The position numbers were made by a program, and so were the translations under genes. A stretch of 64,000 nucleotides of DNA. Source: Pseudomonas putida (lineage in GTDB: Bacteria > Pseudomonadota > Gammaproteobacteria > Pseudomonadales > Pseudomonadaceae). This document shows positions 20,568 to 29,739 of the stretch, piece after piece (position 1 is the first letter of the stretch; the number at the start of each line of letters is the position of its first letter). The stretch is taken from NCBI RefSeq assembly GCF_028682635.1, contig NZ_JANHLK010000015.1, positions 1 through 64,000 of the forward strand, read 5' to 3'. A model generated the notes under the pieces. The model had not been told where the DNA came from and ran no database searches. It worked only from the letters and a program-made list of their open reading frames with translations.

Positions 20568-21392
20568 CTACTTGATGGACCAGCCAATGCAGACTCCCAA
20601 CAACAAAAACAAAACGAACTTGACCTGTTCGCGCCGGCTGCGACGCGCCTTGCGCTGTCGCTCTACAGGCGTTTGCACGTGCAGGCCAAACCCGGTGTGC
20701 ATGACTGCGTCCGCTTCAAGCGTCAGGGCAGTCAGGTTCAACTGTGCGTATCGCTGTGACAGCGCTTTCTCGCCAGCGTGCCCGGAAAAAGGCGCGCACA
20801 ATCGATATTCCTTGACCCGTCGCAGGCCTGGGTTCAGCGAGAACCCCTGCCACTCCGGCTTGTCGGAAATCAATGGATGGCAAGCCACTCCACCGACGAC
20901 TTCACGCGGCCCCAGATGAATGTAGGGGCTGTGAACCCGCAGATCATGAGTATAGCTACGCAACCATACTTGCAGGATTTCCGGGCGAGATTGGAGAACG
21001 GTCATGGAGTCCTCCACAAACCCTGGGCGGTAGAATTCCCAGTCATCCTCGCAATGGAAGATATAGCTCGTGCTGACGTGTTCGTACGCCAGGTCGATCG
21101 ACGCCAGCTGACCCAGCTTGGGTCGATTGACGAAGACCGTGCAGTGATCCTTCCAGTGGGCTGGAATCACCGCGTGTACCTCTGCGTCACCTGCATCCTC
21201 GGTGATGAACACTTCGCGGATGGGCGCCGTATTGAATCGATCGAAGCTCTCGAGGGTGGTCTTGAGCAGGTCCAGGCGACCACAGCTTGTGACCACCAGC
21301 GTGATGTCACTCTCGTGGGAAAAATGCACGGTTGTCTCAACAAAGTAGAAGTGGCCAGCAATATCAATGGCTGGCCAACGCTTGTCAAACAC
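20568..21392 (-). CDS. Glycosyltransferase family 2-like protein with C-terminal membrane anchor
   Basis: A 274-residue protein with a GT-A style N-terminus (DITLVVTSCGRLDLLKTTLE) and an acidic metal motif HCEDDWEF near residue 114 in the DXD position. The C-terminus ends in a basic patch (RQRKARRSRREQVK) and one hydrophobic helix (FVLFLLLGVCIGW), which would anchor it to the inner membrane. It begins with GTG overlapping the stop of the ssg gene by 8 bp; an alternative GTG lies at 21329. The context is core biosynthesis. In PAO1 I recall no gene here between ssg and wapR, so this may be a lineage-specific core transferase. Its substrate is unknown. Confidence 0.75.
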   Translation of the reverse strand: MFDKRWPAIDIAGHFYFVETTVHFSHESDITLVVTSCGRLDLLKTTLESFDRFNTAPIREVFITEDAGDAEVHAVIPAHWKDHCTVFVNRPKLGQLASIDLAYEHVSTSYIFHCEDDWEFYRPGFVEDSMTVLQSRPEILQVWLRSYTHDLRVHSPYIHLGPREVVGGVACHPLISDKPEWQGFSLNPGLRRVKEYRLCAPFSGHAGEKALSQRYAQLNLTALTLEADAVMHTGFGLHVQTPVERQRKARRSRREQVKFVLFLLLGVCIGWSIK

Positions 21393-22341
21393 CCAAATTG
21401 AGTCGAATTCTTTCCAACAGACTCAACGGCGCGCGAGGGCGCAGTGCAGGCTCAAGTTCTTCGACGATACGTTGGCCGATGCGGGCAAAGCTGAATTGGT
21501 TGACCGCCAACTCCCGACCATTGCGAGCGATGCTCTGCGCCAGTTGCGGTTCGCTGCGCAGTCTGGCCAGTTTCTCCTGAAGCTGCGCAATGTCCTGGTA
21601 GAACACCACGTTTTGCATGTCCTGCAAGCCCAGCGCCTGGTTTTCCGCTGCGCCCTGATCATAAGCCAGCAAGACACAGCCACAGGCCATGGCCTCGAAA
21701 TTCTTGATCATGAACTCGCCCATGCCGACGTCGGCACTGACGAAAAAGCGAATGCGGTTGAGCGTATCGCGGTACTCCTCGCCGGATTTGGTGCGAGTCA
21801 CCACCAAAGGCTCGACGCGACCCAGTTCATCGAGCAAGGCCTTGCGACCGCTGTAGGCAACGCTGTTGGTACTGCCGACGAACGCCAGCTCGATATCCCG
21901 CTCGCGCCCCTGATCCGCAAGTTGCGTCTGGTCATAGCCCTTGGGCACGAACACCGCATCGAAACCCTCTGCACGCAGGCGCTCGGTGACAACGAAGCCG
22001 GAACTGATGACCCGCGCCCAGGGCAGGCGACGGTAGTGCGCGCTGAACTTGCCGGTGTACTTGCAAGGAATGTAGTTCTGGTAAGCATCGTGTTCGAGAA
22101 TGACCAGGTTGGGAATCGTGCGGATAAATCCGACCTGGCGGATCTCCTGCTTGAAACGCAGGAAAAACACGATCCGGTCGTATCGGGACACATCGACTTC
22201 ACGCCGGAAATAACTGCGCAGGTTGCGCTGTTCCTTGCTGCTCAACCACCGCAAGTCGCACTCGCAATGAGCCGCGACCCCGTCGTACAGACGGTCCAGA
22301 ATGGCCCGCTGATCTTTCTGCACCAGAAATAGAACTTTCAT
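21385..22341 (-). CDS. ssg: Glycosyltransferase Ssg (cell-surface polysaccharide / LPS)
   Basis: A 318-residue glycosyltransferase of the Ssg type, the same length I recall for the PAO1 protein. The N-terminus MKVLFLVQKDQRAI is characteristic, and the C-terminal donor-binding part has FMIKNFEAMACGCVLLAYD, a GT4-like acidic motif. Ssg mutants in Pseudomonas have altered LPS, exopolysaccharide and phage sensitivity (known from the family). The ATG at 22341 is chosen for the conserved N-terminus, although the frame is open a little further. It is followed, with overlap, by the GT2-like gene. Confidence 0.85.
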   Translation of the reverse strand: MKVLFLVQKDQRAILDRLYDGVAAHCECDLRWLSSKEQRNLRSYFRREVDVSRYDRIVFFLRFKQEIRQVGFIRTIPNLVILEHDAYQNYIPCKYTGKFSAHYRRLPWARVISSGFVVTERLRAEGFDAVFVPKGYDQTQLADQGRERDIELAFVGSTNSVAYSGRKALLDELGRVEPLVVTRTKSGEEYRDTLNRIRFFVSADVGMGEFMIKNFEAMACGCVLLAYDQGAAENQALGLQDMQNVVFYQDIAQLQEKLARLRSEPQLAQSIARNGRELAVNQFSFARIGQRIVEELEPALRPRAPLSLLERIRLNLGV

Positions 22342-22426
22342 CGTCTTCCTTGCCACAACAGGCAAATGGAGCAACACCTGAATCCGAACCTGCCGCCAGG
22401 CAGCCGACCTTCAGGCCCATGACACC

Positions 22427-23839
22427 TTACAAACGCCAAAACAGTTCCTGGCGTCGCACAGCCTTGCGAAAAAATTCATTTTCGCCGTATGGCGAACCGC
22501 CCCGCCCCGCGAGCAACCGCTGCAAACCACGCCGCAGGCGACGCTTGAAGGGAGCCGGTGGCTGCAGGTCGTGCATCATTGCCAATGCCATGGCCTTGTC
22601 ACGCTGCTGCGCCAGGGAAAGCTGCAGACACCAGGGATGCATCTGCTGGCCCGGATCGAACACAGGAGGAAGGGCAATACCGGCTCCGGTGTCACCCATG
22701 GGCCAGCGATCGTTGTCGTGCAGGTGATTGGCATACCCCAACAGCGTCGGCTGCCAATCAAGACCCTTTAGCGCTTCGAGCACCGCGGCCTGCGCGCAAA
22801 TGTGATCGGGATGGGGGTCGAGGGTCGGGTGCGGCAACACGATCACCTCAGGCCGAGCCCGCAGCAGCAGGGCTTGCAGATCCGCCAGCAGGTTGTTCCA
22901 GGTGGGCGCGCCATCGACATCGCCCGGCAGGCCAAACGGGTTCAACTGACGAAACAACCGGGTGTCGTCCAAATCCGCTTCCCGCGAGCCTATCGGCTTG
23001 GCGGGCGATGCCTGCATGGCCGCCAGTTGCAGGCAGAAATAGCCCAACTGCACGCAATGGGCTTGCGGTACACCGGCCCAGCGCGGCACGGCGATGCTGT
23101 CCCAGGCGCGCAACCGGCCTTTGAGGCGCGCCGCCTCGACCTTGTCCATGCCCATGCGCTGATAATGTTCGGCTTCGATTTCACCGGCGGTGAGCGTCAC
23201 GATCCAGGTCTCGTCCGCCTGGCTGTACAAACCGTAGGCGGCCAGCTCGGCATCATCGGCGTGCGGGGCGATGACCATCACCCGTTGCCGGCGAAAGTCC
23301 GGATGCTCGAATGCCCACAGGACCGGCTCGCCCACCAGCCGGCAGAAACGCCCGCGCAGACGCAACTCACCACGCGACAGCACCTGAGCCTGGCCACTGA
23401 GATTGAGGTAACGCAGGCCATTCACACCCCGCTCGAAGGTCTGCCGGTCCGGGTTATCGCCACCCAACAACTCGACCACAGGATCGAAGAAGCGTCCCAG
23501 CCACGTGCTTTTTACCTTCAGGGCCAGCACCAGCGTCGCGTCGTCGACCAGCATGACACCCTCGTCCAGGCGCAGATGCTCCCCGCTCAGGTGCACCTTG
23601 GGCTGCGGGGTGTAGGGCGCAAACGTGTATTGATAGTGGTCGTTCGGCGAATAGAACAGGTGATCGGCAAACCAGGCTTCGTGGACCACCCAGCCCACCA
23701 CCGCCAGCACCAGCGGCAACCACCACGCCACCAGGATGCCGCAAAGGATCAACAGCACCAGTGCGACCAGCAGACCGATGCGTTTGTTGCGCCGGTGGCG
23801 CTTGAGCAATTGCTGTTTGCGGTTCATGGGCTGACTCAT
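22427..23839 (-). CDS. dnpA: PIG-L family deacetylase DnpA
   Basis: Predicted N-acetyl-sugar deacetylase of 470 residues. An N-terminal basic segment and membrane helix (LLVALVLLILCGILVAWWLP) suggest inner-membrane anchoring. The zinc site of the PIG-L/LmbE fold is clear: APHADDAELAAYG (HxDD) and HPTLDPHPDH. DnpA of P. aeruginosa is known to influence fluoroquinolone tolerance and is placed in the LPS core locus. The ATG at 23839 overlaps the mig-14 stop codon as ATGA. The product probably modifies an amino sugar in the core, which is inference. Confidence 0.87.
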   Translation of the reverse strand: MSQPMNRKQQLLKRHRRNKRIGLLVALVLLILCGILVAWWLPLVLAVVGWVVHEAWFADHLFYSPNDHYQYTFAPYTPQPKVHLSGEHLRLDEGVMLVDDATLVLALKVKSTWLGRFFDPVVELLGGDNPDRQTFERGVNGLRYLNLSGQAQVLSRGELRLRGRFCRLVGEPVLWAFEHPDFRRQRVMVIAPHADDAELAAYGLYSQADETWIVTLTAGEIEAEHYQRMGMDKVEAARLKGRLRAWDSIAVPRWAGVPQAHCVQLGYFCLQLAAMQASPAKPIGSREADLDDTRLFRQLNPFGLPGDVDGAPTWNNLLADLQALLLRARPEVIVLPHPTLDPHPDHICAQAAVLEALKGLDWQPTLLGYANHLHDNDRWPMGDTGAGIALPPVFDPGQQMHPWCLQLSLAQQRDKAMALAMMHDLQPPAPFKRRLRRGLQRLLAGRGGSPYGENEFFRKAVRRQELFWRL

Positions 23840-24732
23840 ACGGTGTAGACCGGCACAGGGTTGCACCAGCGATCCTTGTATTCCCGGTCGGCGCGGCCAA
23901 AGGAAAAGCGCAGGGGCTTGTCCAGTGCCCTGGCGTGCTCCCAGGCGCTTTGGGTGTTGAGAAAACTCAGCACGCTACCGGGGCTGAACTCGCGGGTTTC
24001 GGGGTCGACACCGCCATTGATGTATTCGACGCTGATCCACTGCGGCGTCTCGACGCGGTACACCAGTTGAATGGCAATGGGGGCATCGTTGAGGAAAATC
24101 ACCGAACCGATCAGCAGCTCGCGCAACAACTCGATGACCTCGGCCATGCGCTCGGCACCGGTCGCCGGGAACCCCCAGCGGCGCTGGAACAGATCGCAAT
24201 AGATCGCCCCCAGCTCCTGGCTGGAAAATTCGCTGACCGGTCGTACTACGCCGCCTGCCTCTTCCAGCAACCTGAGTTCGCGGCGCTGGTTGTAGCGAAA
24301 CTTCTTCGACAACTCTTCGGGCGTGCGGGCCATGGCCAGTTGCTCGGCCTGCAGCCGGATGCCGGTGAAACGGTTTTCGTTGAGCGCCGACAGGTAACGC
24401 CCGCGATGGCGCAAAGGTGCCTGGGCATCGGCCGCAGCCGGCAGGATGATCTCGGCATTGCCAAGGTCGAACAGGCCCTTTTTGCCGTTACGCTTGAGCA
24501 CGTCCTTGGACAAGGCGAGGTCGCGCCCCCAGGTCGGGATTGCGGCCTTGATTTCGCCGTCCTGCTCCCAGGCCAGGTATCGCACGGGGATACCGGCCAG
24601 CTGCGCCAGGCGCTCGACCACCAGTGGGTGAGTGGCGACGCTGCCGCCATAACGCTGCCAGGCCTGGGCATAGGTCGGGGCATCGGAGAGCGACCAGCCA
24701 CGTTCGCGCCAGCCTTGAAATCGGTTGAGCAT
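23836..24732 (-). CDS. mig-14: Mig-14 family acyltransferase-like protein
   Basis: A 298-residue protein of the Mig-14 family, which has a GNAT/FemAB-like acyltransferase fold and is linked to resistance to antimicrobial peptides in Salmonella and Pseudomonas. Recognisable parts are FRYNQRRELRLLEEAGG, followed by the SQELGAIYCDLFQRRWGFP segment and the C-terminal RFSFGRADREYKDRW. The ATG at 24732 overlaps the stop of the wapH gene (TGATG), which fixes the start even though the frame is open further. It is coupled downstream to dnpA. The acyl donor and acceptor are unknown. Confidence 0.87.
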   Translation of the reverse strand: MLNRFQGWRERGWSLSDAPTYAQAWQRYGGSVATHPLVVERLAQLAGIPVRYLAWEQDGEIKAAIPTWGRDLALSKDVLKRNGKKGLFDLGNAEIILPAAADAQAPLRHRGRYLSALNENRFTGIRLQAEQLAMARTPEELSKKFRYNQRRELRLLEEAGGVVRPVSEFSSQELGAIYCDLFQRRWGFPATGAERMAEVIELLRELLIGSVIFLNDAPIAIQLVYRVETPQWISVEYINGGVDPETREFSPGSVLSFLNTQSAWEHARALDKPLRFSFGRADREYKDRWCNPVPVYTV

Positions 24733-25862
24733 CAGCCCCTCTGTGCCAGTTCGGTAACGTGCGGCAAGTGCCAGAAAGCATCGCGCACCGCGCGGTCGGA
24801 GAAGCGTTCGCGCAGGCGCTCGAGCATCAGCTCGGCACACTGGCGACGTTGCTGCTCGTCCATTGCGGCCAGATGTTGCAGGCCTTGAGCCAGGTGCTCG
24901 GCATCGCCCAGCGGGAACAGGATGCCCACGCCTTCGACCACTTCCTTCGCGCCGCCACACGCCGTTGCAAGCAACGGCACGCCCGCCGCCATGGCTTCGA
25001 GCAGCACCATGCCGAAAGGTTCATGATCGGAGCTCAGGGCAAACACATCGAATGCCTTGAAATACCGTCGGGCCTCAGGGACCTGACCAAGGAACAGCAC
25101 GCGGTTGCCAATGCCCAGCTCGCGCGCCTGGGCTTTCAGATCCTGCTCCAGTCGACCGCTACCGAGGATCACCAGCTGGCTGTTGGCCGGTAACCCGGGC
25201 AGCGCCTGGGCAAAACCGTCCAGCAAGGTGGCCTGGTCCTTGTCCGGATGCAGGCGACCGACGTTGCCGACAATCCAGGCGTCCTCCGACAGGCCGAGGG
25301 TCTCGCGCGCCTCGCGAACCGATACCTGGCTTGCCTGCAAAGCCGGCACATCGATCCGGTTATACAGGGTCTGAATCTTTGCCGCCGGCCACTTCGGCAG
25401 GCATTGGCGCATGTCATCGCGCACCGCATCGGACACCCCGAGCAGGCTCAGGCGCTTGCGGAAAACCTGCGCGAAGAGTTTGCGTGTGCCGCGTTTGTAA
25501 TCGTCAAACGCATGGTGCACGCCAATCACCGGCAACGAGGTGCCGAGCAAGGCGATGTAGATGGGCTTGAAGCGATGGGCAATGCAGAAACTGAAATTGC
25601 GCGAAGCGGCGATCTTGCGCAGATCGCCGATGGCGCCCAGCTTCAAGCCACGAATGGCCTTGGAGCTGTATTCCATGAACAACACTTCATCGGAGGCGCA
25701 ACCGGCGGCAACCTCGGCATCGGCGACCCCGGTCAGGAACACCGTGGTCACCCGGTAACCGGTCCCCGCGAAGAGGCTGGCGTACTGCCGCGCGCAGTCC
25801 AGGAACGGCCCGTCATAGCCGTGGCAGAACTGCAGCACATGGCGTTCAGCCGAGCGTGTCAT
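24732..25862 (-). CDS. wapH: LPS core glycosyltransferase WapH (GT4)
   Basis: GT-B glycosyltransferase of 376 residues, resembling WapH, which adds a core glucose in P. aeruginosa. The donor-binding motifs GNVGRLHPDKDQATLLDGFA, LVILGSGRLEQDL and SSDHEPFGMVLLEAMAAGVP are in the right order. It starts with ATG 17 bp inside the end of the carbamoyltransferase gene and ends at the mig-14 start, so translation is probably coupled along the run. The specific sugar is inferred from synteny only. Confidence 0.87.
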   Translation of the reverse strand: MTRSAERHVLQFCHGYDGPFLDCARQYASLFAGTGYRVTTVFLTGVADAEVAAGCASDEVLFMEYSSKAIRGLKLGAIGDLRKIAASRNFSFCIAHRFKPIYIALLGTSLPVIGVHHAFDDYKRGTRKLFAQVFRKRLSLLGVSDAVRDDMRQCLPKWPAAKIQTLYNRIDVPALQASQVSVREARETLGLSEDAWIVGNVGRLHPDKDQATLLDGFAQALPGLPANSQLVILGSGRLEQDLKAQARELGIGNRVLFLGQVPEARRYFKAFDVFALSSDHEPFGMVLLEAMAAGVPLLATACGGAKEVVEGVGILFPLGDAEHLAQGLQHLAAMDEQQRRQCAELMLERLRERFSDRAVRDAFWHLPHVTELAQRG

Positions 25863-27603
25863 AGGTGTCCGCGCCCTCTTTGACCACCAGGATGTCTTCC
25901 ATGATCAGATACTGTAGATCGGAACCGAAGAACATGTTCAAGGCGTCGGTCGGTGAACAGATCATCGGCTCGCCACGACGGTTGAGCGAGGTATTCAGCG
26001 ACACGCCATTGCCGGTGAGGACTTCCAGCGCCTTCATCATGTCGTAGTAGCGCGGGTTGTATTCGCGCTTGAGCACCTGGGCACGGGAAGTGCCGTCTTC
26101 GTGGACGACTTCCGGCACGCGGGTTTTCCACTCTTCAGCCACTTCGAAGGTGAAGGTCATGAACGGAGCCGGGTGATCGATCTTGATCATCTGCGGCGCC
26201 ACGGTGTCGAGCATCGACGGGCAGAAAGGCCTCCAGCGCTCGCGGAACTTGATCTGGTGGTTGATGCGGTCGGCCACGCCGGGAATGCTCGGGCAACCGA
26301 TGATCGAGCGACCACCCAGTGCGCGCGGACCGAACTCCATGCGGCCCTGGAACCAGGCCACCGGGTTACCATCGACCATGATCCTGGCGATCTGCTCCGG
26401 CATGTTGTCGAGCTTGCGCCAGGTCGGCTTGTTCTCGTGACGGGCGCAGGCCGCGATCACGTCTTCGTTGCTGTACGACGGGCCGAGGTACACGTGTTCC
26501 ATCTTCTCGACCGGGACGCCACGGGCGTGGGACACATAGGCTGCCGCGCCCACCGCGGTACCGGCGTCGCCGGATGCAGGCTGGACGAACAGTTCCTTGA
26601 CGTCGTCGCGGGCGATGATTTTCTGGTTCAGCTTGACGTTCAACGCACAGCCACCGGCGTAGGCCAGCTTGCCGGTTTCCTTGAGCACGTCGCCCAGGTA
26701 GTGGTCGATCATCTGCAGCGCAATTTTTTCGAACAGCGCCTGGATGCTCGCGGCGTAGTGGATGTACGGCTCGTCGGCGATGTCGCCTTCGCGCTTCGGA
26801 CCCAGCCACTCGATCAGCTTCGGCGAGAAGTAGTAACCCTTGCCCTTCTCTTTGTAGCGACGCAGGCCGATGACGTTGGCATAGTCGGTGTTGATCACCA
26901 ATTCGCCGTTTTCGAACGAGGCCAGGCGCGAGAAATCGTATTTGCTGGCGTCGCCGTACGGCGCCATGCCCATGACCTTGAACTCACCGTCGAGCATATC
27001 GAAACCGAGGAACTCGGTGATCGCGCCGTATAGGCCACCGAGGGAGTCCGGATCGAAGAATTCCTTGATCTTGTGGATCTTGCCGTTTTCGCCATAACCG
27101 AAGAAGGTCGTGGCGTACTCGCCCTTGCCGTCGATCCCGAGGATCGCGGTTTTCTCTTTGAAACCGGAGCAGTGGTAGGCACTGGAAGCGTGGGCCAAGT
27201 GGTGTTCGACCGGCTCGATCTTGATCTTCTTCGGGTCGAAGCCCAGTTGCTCCAGGCACCAGACGATCTTGTTGCGATAGCGCTTGTAGCGACGGTTGCC
27301 CATCAGGATCGCGTCGAGTGCACGATCCGGGGCGTACCAGTAACGCTTGGCGTACTGCCAGCGGGCCTTGCCGAACAGGCTGATCGGTGCGAATGGAATC
27401 GCTACCACGTCAACGTCGGAAGGCTTGATGCCGGCCTGTTCCAGGCAGAACTTCGCCGATTCGTAGGGCATGCGGTTCTTTGCATGTTTATCGCGTACGA
27501 AGCGCTCTTCTTCCGCCGCCGCGACCAGCTTGCCGTCGATGTACAGGGCTGCGGAAGGATCATGGCTAAGGGCGCCGGACAGGCCAAGAATCGTCAATGC
27601 CAC
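25846..27603 (-). CDS. LPS core carbamoyltransferase (TobZ/NodU family)
   Basis: Carbamoyltransferase of 585 residues with the two-domain NodU/TobZ layout. The N-terminal Kae1-like domain carries the metal-binding EHHLAHASSAYH near residue 135 and GIDGKGEYATTFFGYG. The C-terminal YrdC-like part has WFQGRMEFGPRALGGRSI. In PAO1 an O-carbamoyl group decorates the second heptose of the core, and this gene (in the place called wapO) is the likely enzyme. The start is GTG. It heads a tight run to the wapH, mig-14 and dnpA genes. Confidence 0.9.
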   Translation of the reverse strand: MALTILGLSGALSHDPSAALYIDGKLVAAAEEERFVRDKHAKNRMPYESAKFCLEQAGIKPSDVDVVAIPFAPISLFGKARWQYAKRYWYAPDRALDAILMGNRRYKRYRNKIVWCLEQLGFDPKKIKIEPVEHHLAHASSAYHCSGFKEKTAILGIDGKGEYATTFFGYGENGKIHKIKEFFDPDSLGGLYGAITEFLGFDMLDGEFKVMGMAPYGDASKYDFSRLASFENGELVINTDYANVIGLRRYKEKGKGYYFSPKLIEWLGPKREGDIADEPYIHYAASIQALFEKIALQMIDHYLGDVLKETGKLAYAGGCALNVKLNQKIIARDDVKELFVQPASGDAGTAVGAAAYVSHARGVPVEKMEHVYLGPSYSNEDVIAACARHENKPTWRKLDNMPEQIARIMVDGNPVAWFQGRMEFGPRALGGRSIIGCPSIPGVADRINHQIKFRERWRPFCPSMLDTVAPQMIKIDHPAPFMTFTFEVAEEWKTRVPEVVHEDGTSRAQVLKREYNPRYYDMMKALEVLTGNGVSLNTSLNRRGEPMICSPTDALNMFFGSDLQYLIMEDILVVKEGADTYDTLG

Positions 27604-27733
27604 AGGGGTCTAGCCTCTTTAGTCTGCGTGCAGGCGCAATGCGCCTCAATAATTAATGTGCCCTCGCAACGGGCGAGAGACAGCTAAAGGGCGGGATTAT
27701 AGCTTAAAGATGCCGGGAATGACCCTACGGTTA

Positions 27734-28069
27734 TCAGCCTCGGGCAGGCCGCCAGTAAATACGGATGTTGCCATCCGTGCCCTGCCGGTAAAGGGTGTAG
27801 GGCAAGACTACGGTATCCAGCGTGCCGGACAATGCCAGGTCCAGCAAAATGACTGGAACGAAGATACCCGTTGGATCGGGAGGCGCATTCAATACGCAAA
27901 AGTCGTAGGCCAGGCCGCTGTAGACCCGTGGGATGAACTGACAATAAGTTTTTTGCCGTCGAAGCGCCTGGGCCGCGTCGGCATCGTCCTGCAAGACCGT
28001 CGAGACGGTCCCGCACCCTGTCAAAGCCAGTGAGATGACACCTGATGTGACTGCCTTTTTGATCGTCAA
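27734..28069 (-). CDS. YceK/YidQ family lipoprotein
   Basis: Small predicted lipoprotein of 111 residues. The TTG start at 28069 is chosen because a GAGGG ribosome site lies six bases upstream and it gives a clean lipoprotein signal with lipobox LTGC (Cys 19); the longer upstream frame would bury this signal. After the cysteine comes the family-typical CGTVSTVL, then a YSGLAYD segment and the hydrophobic FVPVILLDLALSGTLDTVVLPYTLY, seen in YceK/YidQ proteins. It sits in the LPS locus between the carbamoyltransferase and kinase genes with spacers on both sides. Function is unknown. Confidence 0.78.
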   Translation of the reverse strand: MTIKKAVTSGVISLALTGCGTVSTVLQDDADAAQALRRQKTYCQFIPRVYSGLAYDFCVLNAPPDPTGIFVPVILLDLALSGTLDTVVLPYTLYRQGTDGNIRIYWRPARG

Positions 28070-28197
28070 AGCTTGCCCTCCGTGAACGTCAGGCAAGCTA
28101 GCATCGTGGTCATTCACGCCACAGTTCATGGCTTCCCAAGTTCCTGTAGGACGATGCTTAAGAAGTTGTCCCTTATCTTCGCTGGCTGTTCCGGCCC

Positions 28198-28283
28198 CTT
28201 CGCGAGCAAGCCCGCTCCCACATTTCGACCGCTTTCATCTATGTGAACGCGGTTGAAATGTGGGAGCGGGCTTGCTCGCGAAG
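28198..28283. repeat. REP pair (GTGGGAGCGGGCTTGCTCGCGAA type)
   Basis: Two inverted copies (CTTCGCGAGCAAGCCCGCTCCCAC and complement) flank about 40 bases immediately downstream of the tandem kinase-fold gene. They may bound the transcript of the kinase operon. Confidence 0.9.
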
Positions 28284-28287
28284 AGAT

Positions 28288-29739
28288 TCAGACTGCGCTG
28301 GAGATATCTTTCGGAAGACGCTGATCGATGACCTGATAAAGCGCACTACTCTCAGGCCAGTTGCGCATGAACCGCGCCCGATCCCGCGCATACGCCGGGG
28401 CGAAATTGGCGAGCGAGCCGTGCTGGCACATAGAATCCAGATCGATCAGCGCCCAGCGATCCTGCTGCCAGAACAGGTTGTGACCCTTGAAGTCGCCGTG
28501 GCTGATGCGCTCGGCAATCAATTCGGCAAACAGGTGATCCAGCGCCAGCAACTCGGCTTCAGGCGCATCACCACTCTCGATGTACGGTGCGAAACGCTCG
28601 ATGATGTCCGGCCCCGACAGATGTTCGGTGATCAGATAGGCACGGCTGCGCAACCAGAGAAAACGCTTCTCCAGCACCGCCAGGGGCTTGGGCGTGGCGA
28701 TGCCGAGAAAGGCCAGGCGATTGCCTTCGCGCCAGGAGTGCCAGGCACGGCTCGGGCGCCAGAAGCGCTTGAGCCAGTGGGCGAAACCCTTGATGTTGTA
28801 GCGCTTGATCACCAGCGTTCGGCCATCCACCTCGACCTTGCCAACGCTCGCCGCGCCGCCGGTCTTGTACAGGTGCCCCTGATCCAGCAAGGCATCGGCC
28901 TGGGCCAGTACGGGCAGCATGGCCGCTTCTTCTTCGCGACGAATCGCCCGCAAGCCGAACGCTCCGCGCTGGACGCTGAACAGCGTGCATTCGCGACCGA
29001 CCTTGATCAGGAAGTCCTTGAGGCGCCAGCTGCGAACCTTGTCGACCTGTTTCTGCAGCGCCTCCATGGGCAGGGCATGCTCGCCGTTGCTCAGCAGGTA
29101 GTACACCAGCAATTCTTCGGTGAACGGCTCCAGCGACTTGGGCAACTGGGCGAAAAACACCCCGAGATTTTCCAGGACCTTTTGCCGCGAGAGCGGCTGG
29201 CCTGGCGTTTCGCTGCAGATACCGGCGCCATCGATCAAATACAGTCGATTGCCCTGGCGCAGCAGGTTGTCCAGGTGCAGGTCTTCCTGCCACAAACCTT
29301 TGCGATGCATTTGACCGATCGCGCCCAAGGCTTGCGCCAAAACGGCTGACTGCTCATCGGCCAGCACCGGCAGGCCTTCCACCTGCTGCCAGGCATCCCC
29401 CAGGCTTTGGGCGCTCTCAAGGAATTCAAACAGCAGCCAGCCACCCTCGCCATCCTTCAGACCGTCAGCCAACAGCAGCGGCGTGGTCAGGCCCTGGGCG
29501 GCGAGCAGTCGTACACCGTCCAGCTCGCGCTGGAAATGCCGCGCAGCCTTGCTGCCAACCAGCAACTTGGCCAGCACGGGCCGACCGCGCCAGACACCCG
29601 CACCGACATAACGCTGCCCGGGCAAGACCCGCAACAGGGTCAGCAACTGTAGCTGCGCCGGCCCGGCAGCATCGGCCAGTGAAAGACTGAGCGGCAGGCT
29701 CGGGTGACGGCCAGCGCTTTTCAGTTCGGATAAACGCAT
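28288..29739 (-). CDS. Tandem kinase-fold LPS core protein (PA5006-like)
   Basis: A 483-residue protein with two lipopolysaccharide-kinase-like halves. The first has QEDLHLDNLL (Asp 153) and LIDGAGI; the second has HGDFKGHNLF (Asp 416) and LIDLDSM. Each pair resembles a catalytic loop plus metal-binding aspartate, so one or both halves may transfer phosphate to core heptose. It corresponds in position to the last of the four kinase-family genes of the PAO1 core locus. The start overlaps the stop of the upstream InaA-type gene (TGATG). The soluble, cytoplasmic nature is inferred from lack of signal or membrane segments. Confidence 0.83.
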   Translation of the reverse strand: MRLSELKSAGRHPSLPLSLSLADAAGPAQLQLLTLLRVLPGQRYVGAGVWRGRPVLAKLLVGSKAARHFQRELDGVRLLAAQGLTTPLLLADGLKDGEGGWLLFEFLESAQSLGDAWQQVEGLPVLADEQSAVLAQALGAIGQMHRKGLWQEDLHLDNLLRQGNRLYLIDGAGICSETPGQPLSRQKVLENLGVFFAQLPKSLEPFTEELLVYYLLSNGEHALPMEALQKQVDKVRSWRLKDFLIKVGRECTLFSVQRGAFGLRAIRREEEAAMLPVLAQADALLDQGHLYKTGGAASVGKVEVDGRTLVIKRYNIKGFAHWLKRFWRPSRAWHSWREGNRLAFLGIATPKPLAVLEKRFLWLRSRAYLITEHLSGPDIIERFAPYIESGDAPEAELLALDHLFAELIAERISHGDFKGHNLFWQQDRWALIDLDSMCQHGSLANFAPAYARDRARFMRNWPESSALYQVIDQRLPKDISSAV

